19,164 nucleotides of DNA from Conexibacter sp. (GCA_025964295.1 JAOPZD010000173.1:1-19164); one strand, 5' to 3'; positions 6,274 through 13,101 are shown, numbered from the stretch's first letter. A program made the numbers and translations. The notes: generated by a model from the sequence alone, not told the origin.

Positions 6274-6504
6274 ATGAGCAACACCCACCCTACGCGGGCT
6301 CCCCGCGTGACCGACGCACAACGTGCCGCCGAGGCCGAAGCGCTCGGCGCCGAGTTGACGAAGGCCATCGCTGCCGCCGTCGCCGTGCCCAGTGACCCCA
6401 GCCACGCCGAGGCCGCGCGCGAGGCGTGGGTGCAGGTCGCCACCTACGCGGGCAACGTCCAGCGTCGCGCGCGCCTGCTCGCCGGGCTCGGCCGGGGCGG
6501 CTGA
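6274..6504 (+). CDS. Small helical protein of unknown function (76 aa)
   Basis: ATG at 6274 follows AGGAG at good spacing (CAGGAGTGAAGTCCT before the ATG). The protein is mostly helical: VTDAQRAAEAEALGAELTK, AEAAREAWVQVATYAGNVQ and a basic end RRARLLAGLGRGG. No motif recognised. It ends 1 bp before the serine recombinase start, so both are translated from one message, which suggests an accessory or partner role for the recombinase. A variant of the island 14-mer lies inside the coding sequence (6390-6403). Confidence 0.7.
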   Translation: MSNTHPTRAPRVTDAQRAAEAEALGAELTKAIAAAVAVPSDPSHAEAAREAWVQVATYAGNVQRRARLLAGLGRGG

Positions 6505-6505
6505 C

Positions 6506-7126
6506 GTGCGCGTCATCGGCTACGTGCGCGTGTCCACGAGCGAGCAGGCCGACAGCGGCCTGGGCCTCGACGCGCAACGGGCGACCATCGCAACATCGGC
6601 CACCCCCAGGGGGTGGTCGGTCGACTGGGTGGAGGACGCCGGATTCAGCGCCAAGGACATGCGGCGACCGGGCATCCAAGCGGCGCTGGGGTCACTGCGC
6701 GAAGGCAAGGCCGACGTGCTGGCCGTGTCGCGGCTCGACCGCCTCTCGCGCAGCATGCTGGACTTCTCCTCACTGATGGCGACCGCGCAGCGCGAAGGGT
6801 GGTCGATCGTGGCGCTGGACCTCGGCGTGGACACCACCACGCCCGAAGGCGAAATGATGGCCCACGTGCGAGCGACCTTCGCCCAGTACGAACGTCGCCT
6901 GATCTCGCAGCGCACACGCGAGGCACTGGCGCAGCGCCGAGCGGCCGGCCACCGCCTAGGCCGTGCCCGCGTGATCGGCGAGGACGTCGAGCGCCGCGCC
7001 CGGGCACTGCGGGCGACCATGTCCATCCGCAAGGTGGCGGCCGCGCTGGACGCCGAGGGCTTCACCGCGCCCGGCGGCGGACCGTGGCAGCCGAGCACCC
7101 TGCACCGGGTCTTGGCCCGGACCTAG
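6506..7126 (+). CDS. Small serine recombinase (resolvase/invertase family, 206 aa)
   Basis: GTG at 6506, one base behind the previous stop. YVRVSTSEQ places the nucleophile at Ser10 with Arg8; SRLDRLSRS (about 75-83) carries the conserved arginines; FAQYERRLISQRTREAL is the long E helix; the C-terminal part (IRKVAAALDAEGFTAPGGGPWQPSTLHRVL) is the HTH that reads the recombination site. All catalytic landmarks are present. The length equals that of small resolvases and DNA invertases and is far below large serine integrases, so integration is left to the tyrosine integrase. Possible roles are resolution of multimers of a replicating form, or inversion; no obvious res or invertible repeat pair was found. 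Its stop overlaps the convergent DUF2188 gene by 4 bp. Confidence 0.92.
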   Translation: MRVIGYVRVSTSEQADSGLGLDAQRATIATSATPRGWSVDWVEDAGFSAKDMRRPGIQAALGSLREGKADVLAVSRLDRLSRSMLDFSSLMATAQREGWSIVALDLGVDTTTPEGEMMAHVRATFAQYERRLISQRTREALAQRRAAGHRLGRARVIGEDVERRARALRATMSIRKVAAALDAEGFTAPGGGPWQPSTLHRVLART

Positions 7127-7353
7127 TTGGGCGGCGGGAACGGATCGTTGCCGTAGGAGTTGCGCGACCCGATCGTGCCGTCCATGTTGTGGATGACGTG
7201 CTCGGTCTTGGCGGCGATGGCGAGTTCGCGGCCGCGCTTGACCGCCTCATCCTTCGTTGCGTGGACACTTGACGCCCGGTCGCCGCCCTCGACCTCGTTT
7301 GCCCAGTCGCTCGACGCGCTGCGGTAGACGGTGTGAATCCAGCCTCGTGCCAT
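7123..7353 (-). CDS. DUF2188-type small protein (76 aa)
   Basis: ATG at 7353 has GGAGGG about 6 nt upstream, better than the ATG 33 bases further out. The sequence follows the DUF2188 pattern: WANEVEGGDRASSVHATKDEAVKRGRELA and a C-terminal EHVIHNMDGTIGSRNSYGND. Family members are small cytosolic alpha-beta proteins without known activity, common in bacteria, phages and mobile elements. It is convergent with the recombinase, the stop codons overlapping. Confidence 0.85.
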   Translation of the reverse strand: MARGWIHTVYRSASSDWANEVEGGDRASSVHATKDEAVKRGRELAIAAKTEHVIHNMDGTIGSRNSYGNDPFPPPN

Positions 7354-7426
7354 GGTGACCCTCCAGTGGTTGTCGGAGCAGTGCACGGTGGCAGTCGCGC
7401 CGGACGGATCAACGCTCAGCGTGGCT

Positions 7427-7575
7427 CAGTAGCCCCAGCATCGCTAGTTCGACAACCGTCGAACATTCTTCGGCACCCCCACGCCGTCACCGCCTCGGTC
7501 TTTACGACCCGACTCGTGTCGTAACCCGTTGGCGTTGCTGGCCGAACCAAGTTGTAGGTGTCGCTGGGGTCACTC
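7427..7575. promoter_or_regulatory. Noncoding block with two dyads between two island-repeat variants
   Basis: In the 269-bp gene gap 7354-7622 (no gene seen), CAGTAGCCCCAGCA (7427-7440) and CGCTGGGGTCACTC (7562-7575) face each other as inverted variants of the island 14-mer. Between them are two perfect dyads: GTTCGAC-N4-GTCGAAC (7447-7464) and TTACGAC-N9-GTCGTAA (7502-7524). The two dyads share the TCGAC/ACGAC core and may be operators of one of the island's HTH proteins; function is inference. Confidence 0.5.
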
Positions 7576-7622
7576 CCTCGGCGGGGAAAATCGAACGGGA
7601 GTATGTGGGTCCCCCCAACCCG

Positions 7623-8000
7623 CTACGGGAACCTGACAGGCGGGTTCGAGGTCGCCGCCCAGCCGAGCGAGTCCCAGACCACGCGACCGTCCGGGCCGAG
7701 GACGCGGGTCTGAACGCCGAGGCGCTGCGCGGCGTGCCGGGCGCGGTTGGGCGCCGTCTCAGGCTCGTAGTGCTGGGGCAACCGGCCGTCGGCGAAGATC
7801 ACCGTATGCGCGGTGGCGCGCGTCTCGGCATCCTGCTCGGCAACGAGACGGCGCGTCTCCTCGGTGTCGGCGCGGCGCGTCTCGGCCGACAACGCCTCGC
7901 GAAGACGAAGCGCCTCGGCCTCAAGACGCGCGATGCGCTCGTACGCCTGCTGGAGCGGGTTGCCGCCAAGGGCGCGGTTGATGTTGAAGGTCTTGGGCAT
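7623..8000 (-). CDS. Coiled-coil protein of unknown function (125 aa)
   Basis: ATG at 8000 with CGGAG upstream. Begins MPKTFNINRALGGNPLQQAY; residues about 18-62 are a charged heptad-like helix (ERIARLEAEALRLREALSAE, then TRRADTEETRRLVAEQDAE), a coiled coil. The C-terminal half, VIFADGRLPQHYEP and VLGPDGRVVWDSLG, is beta-rich and soluble. No family recognised. Layout (coiled coil plus small globular end) is seen in phage scaffold or adaptor-like proteins but nothing specific supports that here. It follows the 74-aa gene at 8017 by 16 bp, same strand. Confidence 0.75.
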   Translation of the reverse strand: MPKTFNINRALGGNPLQQAYERIARLEAEALRLREALSAETRRADTEETRRLVAEQDAETRATAHTVIFADGRLPQHYEPETAPNRARHAAQRLGVQTRVLGPDGRVVWDSLGWAATSNPPVRFP

Positions 8001-8016
8001 GGCGCCGTTCTCCGTT

Positions 8017-8241
8017 CTAGAGGTAGGTGTACGTCGAGGCGGTCGCCTCGCGAGTGATGCGGTCGAGCAGGGCGGGCCACACGGTCAGGCCGAGGCGCCG
8101 GGCCTCGGCGGCGATGACGTCCCGCTCATGGCACCGCCAGCCGTGGCGGTACGCCTCACAGGCGGCGTCGAGGAGGTCGTCGTAGGCGTCGAGCGCGCGG
8201 CACCGATCGACGGCCGAGATCTCGCGAAACGGGGCGATCAT
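8017..8241 (-). CDS. Small helical protein of unknown function (74 aa)
   Basis: ATG at 8241 has GGAGG 8-9 nt upstream and is chosen over the longer frame start at 8304, whose extra residues run through the GGCCCGATC repeats. The product is helical: VDRCRALDAYDDLLDAACEA, HERDVIAAEARRLGLTVWPA, LLDRITREATA. One Cys pair (C in VDRCRAL, C in GWRCHE) is not a clear metal site. Not recognised. First gene behind the repeat-rich candidate origin, possibly transcribed with the coiled-coil gene. Confidence 0.7.
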   Translation of the reverse strand: MIAPFREISAVDRCRALDAYDDLLDAACEAYRHGWRCHERDVIAAEARRLGLTVWPALLDRITREATASTYTYL

Positions 8242-8254
8242 CGTCCGAACCTCC

Positions 8255-8473
8255 GGCCCGATCGCAGCTTGGCCCGATCCCGGCCCGATCCCGGCCCGAT
8301 CCACCGGTTCATCGTCCGGTTACGCAGTCGAGAACCTCCGGCGCCATGCGGCGCGCCGCCTTCGGCGCGGCCGCTGGCTCGGAGTCGAGCGGTGGCCCGA
8401 TCACGGCCCAAGTTCAGCCCAAAGGGGCCGATCGGGCCATCGGGCCAACCCTTTAGGGCGGCCCGGCCCGATC
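8255..8473. repeat. GGCCCGATC iteron-like repeats, candidate replication origin
   Basis: GGCCCGATC occurs at 8255, 8271, 8282, 8293, 8394 and 8465 (first bases), with an inverted copy at 8430-8438 and a truncated inverted copy at 8439-8446. Three copies (8271, 8282, 8293) are spaced exactly 11 bp, one helical turn, as tandem units GGCCCGATCCC. All lie in the 262-bp noncoding gap 8242-8503 immediately behind the RepA-like ATPase gene. Tandem short repeats in phase with the helix next to a replication gene are the standard iteron layout. A short A/T-containing patch (AACCCTTTAGGG, about 8447-8458) is the only softer spot. A perfect island 14-mer is at 8478-8491. Confidence 0.68.
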
Positions 8474-8503
8474 CGTCCAGCGACCCCAGCGTTCCGGGCG
8501 TCA

Positions 8504-9700
8504 TCAGATCGCCCCGGCGATGGCGGTCGATCGCAGCGCCGCGAGGTGGTCCCGGCCGCTCTCGGTGATGCGGTAGCGCTGCCCGACGTGCTCGGCGTGC
8601 TCGGAGTCCACCGCATCCTTGAGCGCGGTCTTCCACGTACCGCTGGGGCTGCTGGGGTCCTTCTCGCCGGTCGCGCCGGCGATGTCCTTGCGGCCCATGA
8701 AGCCGTCACCCTCGGCGTTGCGCAGCGCCGTGAGGATCGCCACGGCGTCGTCGTCCTTGGCCGTCGCCTGACTCAGCGCGCCCTCGTCGGTGACCGTCAT
8801 CCACATCAGGCGCTCGGCGTCGTCCTTCTCGCTCTCGACGGCGATGCGCCGCGTGCCGTTGAGGCGTCCGTCCCGATCCTTCTCGGCCAACTTCAACTTG
8901 AAGGTGCGGCGCAGCTTGAACCCGCCGTCGTCGAGGTCGGTGCGCGACATCTCGCCCTCGGTCGCGATCGTCAGCAGGGCGTCGGTCTGCCCGACCCACT
9001 GGCGGGCGCCTAGCGTCTGCTGCGAGGACCCGGAGGCCGGGCCGTCCTTCTGCTGCTTGCGCTCGTGGTGCAGGATCAGGACGGCGCAGTCGAACTCGCG
9101 AGCGAGCCCGCGCATCTTCTTCATCATCTCGACGGCCGCGACGTTGTCGTTGACGTCAACCGCCGACGCCGACATGAGGGTGTCGATCACGACGAGGTCG
9201 GGCTGCGCGCTGGCGATGGTCGCGCGCAGCTTCGCGTCGTCGGCGTCCTTGCCCAGCGTGACGCCGTGGCGCGAGACGTAGCGCAGCCGGTTCAACTCGT
9301 CGTTGCGCAGGCCCATCGCCCGCAGCCGCGCCTTGACGAGGCGGTCGGGGTTCTCCTCGTCTACGTAGATCACGCGGTCGATGTGGGTCGTCCTGTTGAA
9401 CCAGTCGTTGCCCTTGAGCGCCTGCACCGTCAGCCACTGGCTGACGATCGACTTCGCGGCCCCGGTGTCGCCCGCGAGGATGGCGACGGTGCCCCGCTCG
9501 ATGACCCCGTGGACGATCCACCGGGGCGCGTCGGCGGGAGCGTCGAGGTCCAGCGTCAAGCCGGGCAACTCGAACGCCTCGTCGGGCGCGCCCTTGACGG
9601 CCTTCATCTTCGCGGCGGCGATCAGGCGCTCGCGCTCGGCCTCGTCGGTGACCGTCGCCAAGAGCGCGGCGAACGTCTCGACCTCAGCGGGGACGGCCAT
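8504..9700 (-). CDS. RepA-like RecA-fold ATPase (AAA_25 type), replication helicase candidate
   Basis: 398 residues. Walker A is GDTGAAKS (77-84), entered by VIERGTVAILA; Walker B is DLVVIDT (Asp173); a downstream VLILHHERKQ with SGSSQQTLGARQWVGQTDALLTI is the typical sensor/L2 region of the RepA/AAA_25 branch. This matches hexameric RepA-type helicases of plasmids (RSF1010 RepA) and the ATPase half of phage primase-helicases. No primase motif is present. The C-terminal 70 residues (GTWKTALKDAVDS, QRYRITESGRDHLAAL) look like a winged helix for DNA binding. ATG at 9700 overlaps the stop of a 28-codon gene (TGATG). Followed by the iteron-like repeats. Probable role: unwinding and copying the excised island. 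Confidence 0.88.
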   Translation of the reverse strand: MAVPAEVETFAALLATVTDEAERERLIAAAKMKAVKGAPDEAFELPGLTLDLDAPADAPRWIVHGVIERGTVAILAGDTGAAKSIVSQWLTVQALKGNDWFNRTTHIDRVIYVDEENPDRLVKARLRAMGLRNDELNRLRYVSRHGVTLGKDADDAKLRATIASAQPDLVVIDTLMSASAVDVNDNVAAVEMMKKMRGLAREFDCAVLILHHERKQQKDGPASGSSQQTLGARQWVGQTDALLTIATEGEMSRTDLDDGGFKLRRTFKLKLAEKDRDGRLNGTRRIAVESEKDDAERLMWMTVTDEGALSQATAKDDDAVAILTALRNAEGDGFMGRKDIAGATGEKDPSSPSGTWKTALKDAVDSEHAEHVGQRYRITESGRDHLAALRSTAIAGAI

Positions 9701-9786
9701 CAGGACATCACCGCCGAGATGGTCAGTGCCGTAAACCAGATCGCGAAGTACGCGAGCGCTGGGTCGATCGAGACGGTAGCCTTCAT
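9700..9786 (-). CDS. 28-residue membrane peptide in the replication operon
   Basis: ATG at 9786 overlaps the stop of the upstream HTH gene and its stop overlaps the ATG of the ATPase gene, both as TGATG; GGAGG lies 7 nt ahead. The peptide begins MKATVSIDP and continues LAYFAIWFTALTISAVMS, one hydrophobic helix with aromatic residues near the middle. Precise overlaps on both sides plus the SD make a real, translated small gene very likely. A single-helix peptide in a replication operon might tether the replication complex, or be a toxin or holin-like peptide; no homologue is recognised. Confidence 0.72.
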   Translation of the reverse strand: MKATVSIDPALAYFAIWFTALTISAVMS

Positions 9787-10058
9787 CAGGACGCCTCCGG
9801 GGTGGTAGCCGGGGTCGTCAGGACTCCCGCGCCGTCACCCTCCGGGGTGGCGGCGTTCGTCGTGTCAGGCAGGATCAGCACGTCGAAGGGCAGCCCCAGG
9901 GCGCGCTCAAGACCGACGCGCGTGAGCGGCTGACAGCCGCTCTGGCGGCCGGTCTCCAGGCGCCACAGCGTCATGCGCGAGATGCCAGCCGCACGCGTGA
10001 GTGCGACGGTCGACAGGCCGCGCGAGATGCGCGCGCGGCGAAGGACGGTGGTAGGCAT
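9786..10058 (-). CDS. HTH (XRE-like) regulator heading the replication operon (90 aa)
   Basis: ATG at 10058, no strong SD (GGGAG is 13 nt away). Residues about 5-60 are an HTH of XRE type: RRARISRGLSTVALTRAAG (helices 1-2), ISRMTLWRLETGRQSG (recognition helix) and TRVGLERALGLPFDVLIL. The tail, rich in Thr, Pro and Ala, is flexible. First gene of the TGATG-linked set HTH, membrane peptide, RepA-like ATPase, so it probably sets the copy number or timing of replication by autoregulation. Inverted 9-mers GGTAGATCG (10061-10069) and CGATCTACC (10142-10150) in its 5' region are candidate binding sites. Confidence 0.83.
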   Translation of the reverse strand: MPTTVLRRARISRGLSTVALTRAAGISRMTLWRLETGRQSGCQPLTRVGLERALGLPFDVLILPDTTNAATPEGDGAGVLTTPATTPEAS

Positions 10059-10392
10059 GTGGTAGATCGAACTCCCGTTGGTCGCCCGCTACTTCCCGTT
10101 GAAGCGCGGTACTCGATCCGCGTGCTGACGGCGACCTACTGCGATCTACCTACGTCCCAGACTGTATCAGCGCGAGTGCCAAGCAGTCGGGGGTGCTGAG
10201 CGAAGCCGCCGGCCGAAACTCGCATGTCGCGGCATAGGGCACCATCTACGAGTAGCCCCAGCGATCCGGTCCTCCTCCGGTCGCGCGGGGCGCGGCTCAG
10301 CGCAGCGCCGGGGGCATCCACCGGGAATGGTCCAGCCCTCGGCGCTACGCGTTCCTGTGGGCGCTGGCGGCCCTTCTCCCGGCCTCAGATCC
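10059..10392 (-). promoter_or_regulatory. Noncoding leader of the replication operon
   Basis: 334 bp without a credible gene. On the minus strand TGATACAGT (complement of 10161-10169) is an extended -10 candidate, giving a leader of about 95 nt. Behind it are the inverted 9-mers CGATCTACC (10142-10150) and GGTAGATCG (10061-10069). A variant of the island 14-mer, GAGTAGCCCCAGCG, lies at 10250-10263 and its flank GATCCGG also follows the copy at 13508. The rest (10270-10392), behind the protease stop, shows nothing I can name. Confidence 0.4.
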
Positions 10393-11016
10393 CTAGCGGG
10401 ACACGAGGTAGCGGTTCGCCGTCTGGCGCACGCGCTCGGCCTCGCGCATCTCGTCAAGCCGGAGCGAGAGCGCGTGGAGCTCCAGCCGCGCGAGCGACCC
10501 GTCGAGGTCGTCCCCCGATCCACTGGCGAGCGCCTTGCCCGCGACCACGGACAAGCGCGTGTTGTGGCCGCCGACGGGCGCGGCCGTGAGGCTGACCTCG
10601 ACCAGGTCGACGCCCGTGATCGTCCGGCGGCCCGCCTTGAGCGCTCGGGCGAAAAATCCGCCGACCGACGCGCCCGTGATCGACCCCTTGCGGATGCCGT
10701 TGTAGATGTGGCGCAGCGGGGAGCCGGGCTCCTGCCGGTCGACCCGGCAGCGCATCCAGAGCCCCTCCGGGCGACGCTCCAGCGATAGGACACGGCCAAG
10801 GACGGCCTTGTGGTCGTGGTGCCAGCACAACGCGGCCGTGCCGTCGATGAACGCCTTGATCCCTCCATCGAAGCTCGCCGGATCGAAAGCTTCCCGCTCA
10901 CGGTCGATGTCCCAGCGGGCGGCCCACCCCTCCAACAAGAGATCACCGTTGTCGAGCGCCTTGGCGTCCAGCGCCTTCCCGCCGATCTCGAACTTGTAGG
11001 GGTTGAGCGCCTGCAT
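10393..11016 (-). CDS. HK97-type prohead protease (peptidase U35-like), without capsid genes
   Basis: 207 residues from the second ATG (11016), which has GAGG at better spacing than the ATG at 11022. EGWAARWDIDREREAFDPASF is the family entry; LCWHHDH gives the catalytic His region, GSITGASVGGF the catalytic Ser, and VDLVEVSLTAAPVGGHNTRL the conserved acidic/final strand block. In phages this enzyme cleaves scaffold and capsid delta domain during head maturation. Here no capsid, portal, scaffold or terminase gene is next to it, or anywhere in the island. Either it is a remnant of a head module or it acts on a helper phage's capsid. All catalytic blocks are intact, which argues against decay. 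Oriented toward the replication operon, divergent from the six-gene operon. Confidence 0.9.
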   Translation of the reverse strand: MQALNPYKFEIGGKALDAKALDNGDLLLEGWAARWDIDREREAFDPASFDGGIKAFIDGTAALCWHHDHKAVLGRVLSLERRPEGLWMRCRVDRQEPGSPLRHIYNGIRKGSITGASVGGFFARALKAGRRTITGVDLVEVSLTAAPVGGHNTRLSVVAGKALASGSGDDLDGSLARLELHALSLRLDEMREAERVRQTANRYLVSR

Positions 11017-11109
11017 GGTCATGCCTCAAGTCCAGCAGGCGGCTCGCCACGCTCAACCGAGGTCAGTGGTGCGGACTCACCCGAGGCCGGGGGAGGCTGG
11101 CGAGCAGCG

Positions 11110-11118
11110 TGAGATAAT
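11110..11118 (+). promoter_or_regulatory. Extended -10 promoter of the six-gene operon
   Basis: TGAGATAAT is a TGN-extended -10 with a near-consensus GATAAT hexamer, striking in this GC-rich setting. It lies 41 bp before the ATG at 11159; no good -35 is visible, which extended -10 promoters tolerate. It overlaps an in-frame ATG at 11117, which therefore cannot be the start for this transcript. Confidence 0.5.
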
Positions 11119-11158
11119 GGACGTACAGCAGCCACTACTGAGAGCTTCGTACCACCTC

Positions 11159-11428
11159 ATGCCCATCTTCAAGAAGCGCACCGCGCAGCCGCCCGCCGTT
11201 CCGACCGTCCCCGACGGGATCGACCCGATCACGGGCCTGCCGTGGCTCGCGGACCGCTATCGGCCCGAGCCGTTGGAGCCGACTGGGCACCCGGTCATCA
11301 CCGGGACCTACGCGCCGGGCGAGAAGCTTCGGCGGATCCGCCGTCAGAACGGCGCGGCTGAGGACGACCTGCACCGGCGCGGGCGCGGCTACTCCGGCGG
11401 CGGCAGCGGCTGGGGCGGCATCCGCTGA
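11159..11428 (+). CDS. Small protein of unknown function with Gly-rich tail (89 aa)
   Basis: First gene of the rightward operon. ATG at 11159 is chosen because the promoter candidate overlaps the upstream ATG at 11117; the SD is weak either way. Starts MPIFKKRTAQPPAVPTVPDG, contains IDPITGLPWLADRYRPEP and ends in a basic RRIRRQNGAAED and glycine-rich GRGYSGGGSGWGGIR tail that suggests nucleic-acid contact. Not recognised. Its stop overlaps the next start as TGATG. Confidence 0.68.
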   Translation: MPIFKKRTAQPPAVPTVPDGIDPITGLPWLADRYRPEPLEPTGHPVITGTYAPGEKLRRIRRQNGAAEDDLHRRGRGYSGGGSGWGGIR

Positions 11429-11895
11429 TGCTCGTTTCAAGCTGGGATGCGCCGAGGACGTTCCACCATGTCGACTCGCCGGAGGGCAAGCCCTGGGCGC
11501 GCGCGTATGCCCGTCTTGAGCCGCAGGGCGACGCGGGCGACCTGGTCCAGGTGAACGGCCTCCAGACCTTCGCCACGGCCGACGCCATGACAAACGACGT
11601 CAAGCTGGTGGTGTCCTCGCTGGAGTTCGGTGCCGTGGCCGAGGACTGGACCGGCCCGACCGTGCTGTTCGACACGCTGGACGAGTTCCTGGCCGAGTAC
11701 CGCAAGGCCGATGACGCCGAGATCGAGGCGTACAACTTGGCCCAGCACGCGGCCGGCCTCTCGGCCGCTGAGGCCAACGAGGGACGCGAGTCGCCCTGGG
11801 CGTTCACGCGCCCGGACTCCAAGCGTCCGCGCTCACGCCGCGACCCGGCGCCGAAGAAGACGCCGGACGAGATCCGCAAGGCGGCTGAGGCGTGA
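11428..11895 (+). CDS. Protein of unknown function (155 aa)
   Basis: ATG at 11428 overlaps the previous stop (TGATG). Starts MLVSSWDAPRTFHHVDSPEG, with a beta-rich middle (WARAYARLEPQGDAGDLV; NDVKLVVSSLEFGAVAE), a helix LDEFLAEYRKADDAEIEAY, and a basic tail RPDSKRPRSRRDPAPKK. No family recognised, no membrane segment. The regular layout and overlap on both sides (next gene by 4 bp) support a real gene working with its operon neighbours. Confidence 0.75.
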   Translation: MLVSSWDAPRTFHHVDSPEGKPWARAYARLEPQGDAGDLVQVNGLQTFATADAMTNDVKLVVSSLEFGAVAEDWTGPTVLFDTLDEFLAEYRKADDAEIEAYNLAQHAAGLSAAEANEGRESPWAFTRPDSKRPRSRRDPAPKKTPDEIRKAAEA

Positions 11896-12200
11896 TCGTC
11901 ATCGACGCACACACCAACGAGCGTTTCGAGATCGTCGCCAAGCGCGGCGGCGAGACGCAGCTGCGCTCGCTGGACAACCCAGGCGCCCCCGCGCGCTTCG
12001 AGTCGGCGGCCGGACTCGCCAAGGACTACGTGACGCCTCCGGCTCCCACCCCGCTCGGCTCCGCTGAGGAGGTCGCCGAGATCCTGCGGGCGGCGGACCA
12101 CGCCGCGAACATCAAGGCGGCACGCGCCTACGCGCGGGCGCAGCTGCGCCGCGAGCGACTGGCCGACGAGTTGGGCATCGACCCGGCGGACCTTCGATGA
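11892..12200 (+). CDS. Protein of unknown function (102 aa)
   Basis: GTG at 11892 overlaps the previous stop (GTGA). Two parts: a short beta domain (MIVIDAHTNERFEIVAKRGG, QLRSLDNPGAPARFES) and a helical, basic C-terminal part (EEVAEILRAADHAANIKAA; RAYARAQLRRERLADELG). Ends IDPADLR, overlapping the next start by 4 bp (ATGA). No family recognised. Confidence 0.72.
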   Translation: MIVIDAHTNERFEIVAKRGGETQLRSLDNPGAPARFESAAGLAKDYVTPPAPTPLGSAEEVAEILRAADHAANIKAARAYARAQLRRERLADELGIDPADLR

Positions 12201-12382
12201 CCCTCCTCTACCCCTACTGGGTCGGACTTCACCGCACCGAGGCCAAGCGCGCTGCCGCGTGGGTCTTCGGGGAGCAGGGCGCGCTGAACTCCTATGAGCT
12301 TGGCGAGACGCGGTACCCGGCCAACGTCGAGCGCGAGCTAGACCGGCTGATCACCAACCGCAACAAGAACGAGAAGGGCTAG
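12197..12382 (+). CDS. Small protein of unknown function (61 aa)
   Basis: ATG at 12197 overlaps the previous stop (ATGA). Starts MTLLYPYWVGLHRTEAKRAA, continues WVFGEQGALNSYELGETRYP and ends in a basic helix RELDRLITNRNKNEKG. Aromatic N-terminus but no true membrane segment. No family recognised. The next gene starts 3 bp behind its stop. Confidence 0.68.
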   Translation: MTLLYPYWVGLHRTEAKRAAAWVFGEQGALNSYELGETRYPANVERELDRLITNRNKNEKG

Positions 12383-12385
12383 GAC

Positions 12386-12706
12386 ATGGACCAGTTGATC
12401 TGGGATTCGGAGGCACGGGAGAACGCGCGCTCGCGCGTCTCACAGGGCGTGTTCAAGGCGCACCGGCGCAAGGCGCTCGCGCCGGACGCCAACGCGCACC
12501 TGCTGCGCAAGGCGCGGTTGACGTTCGGTCGTGACGGCCTGACCTTGGACGAGTTGTCGGCGCGGTCGACCGTGGCCGTGTCGGTCATCCAGGACATCGA
12601 GTCGAACGACGCCCGGGCCAGCGACGCGACGTGGCTCCGCCTGAGCCGCGCGCTCGGCCTGCCGCGCCACCACATCGACCCGCACCACGTCTACGTAACG
12701 TCGTGA
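12386..12706 (+). CDS. HTH (XRE-like) DNA-binding protein (106 aa)
   Basis: ATG at 12386 behind AAGGGCTAGGAC. The N-terminal 45 residues are basic and helical; residues about 45-95 form an XRE-type HTH: LRKARLTFGRDGLTLDELSA, STVAVSVIQDIESNDARASD and WLRLSRALGLPRHHID. It is the third XRE-type protein of the island and sits inside the six-gene operon, so it may be a late-stage regulator or autoregulator. Stop overlaps the next GTG start (GTGA). Confidence 0.78.
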   Translation: MDQLIWDSEARENARSRVSQGVFKAHRRKALAPDANAHLLRKARLTFGRDGLTLDELSARSTVAVSVIQDIESNDARASDATWLRLSRALGLPRHHIDPHHVYVTS

Positions 12707-13101
12707 ACGGCTGCCGTGAGTGCGGCGCGACGCCGCGCGTCCGTGGGACGGTTCTCTGCGCGCAGCATTACGGCGTTGCACTACTGCGCGTAGCCGAGGC
12801 GATGACGAAGCGTGAGCCGAAGCGCCGCCCCGTCGCCGCCGCTCCGACGGCCAGGCCGAAGCCCGCCCGGCGGGCGGTCGATCCCGTCGACCGGGCCGCG
12901 ATCGTCGCGCGTTACGTGCAGGACCGAGGCGGCTGCTCGCGCGACGAGGTCGCCGCTCACGTCGGCGTCTCTCGTCGAACGCTGTCGCGCACGCTCCCAC
13001 TCGCGGTCGAGCGCGGCTGGCTGGCCACGATCAGGGGCGCCAAGGGCGGGATCCAGCCCGGTCCGGTCGCGGTACCTGACGAGACCAAGGCGGCGGCCTG
13101 A
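12703..13101 (+). CDS. Zinc-binding, HTH-containing protein (132 aa)
   Basis: GTG at 12703 overlaps the previous stop. The first 25 residues hold a C-x2-C ... C-x2-H set (CRECGATPRVRGTVLCAQHY), a treble-clef or zinc-ribbon-like metal site. A basic Ala/Pro linker follows (KREPKRRPVAAAPTARPKPA), then an HTH: GGCSRDEVAAHVGVSRRTLS and RTLPLAVERGWLATIRGAKG. It probably binds DNA; with two modules it could be a regulator or a packaging/recruitment factor. Last gene of the operon; the long hairpin at 13118 follows 17 bp behind its stop. Confidence 0.78.
   Translation: MNGCRECGATPRVRGTVLCAQHYGVALLRVAEAMTKREPKRRPVAAAPTARPKPARRAVDPVDRAAIVARYVQDRGGCSRDEVAAHVGVSRRTLSRTLPLAVERGWLATIRGAKGGIQPGPVAVPDETKAAA

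Noticed and set aside
8255..8473. CRISPR array
   Set aside because: Units are 9-11 bp with tiny or irregular spacing and no cas genes; iteron-like repeats fit better.
10136..10946. Minus-strand frames overlapping the protease and the replication leader
   Set aside because: Arg/Ser-rich shadows of the protease frame without an SD.
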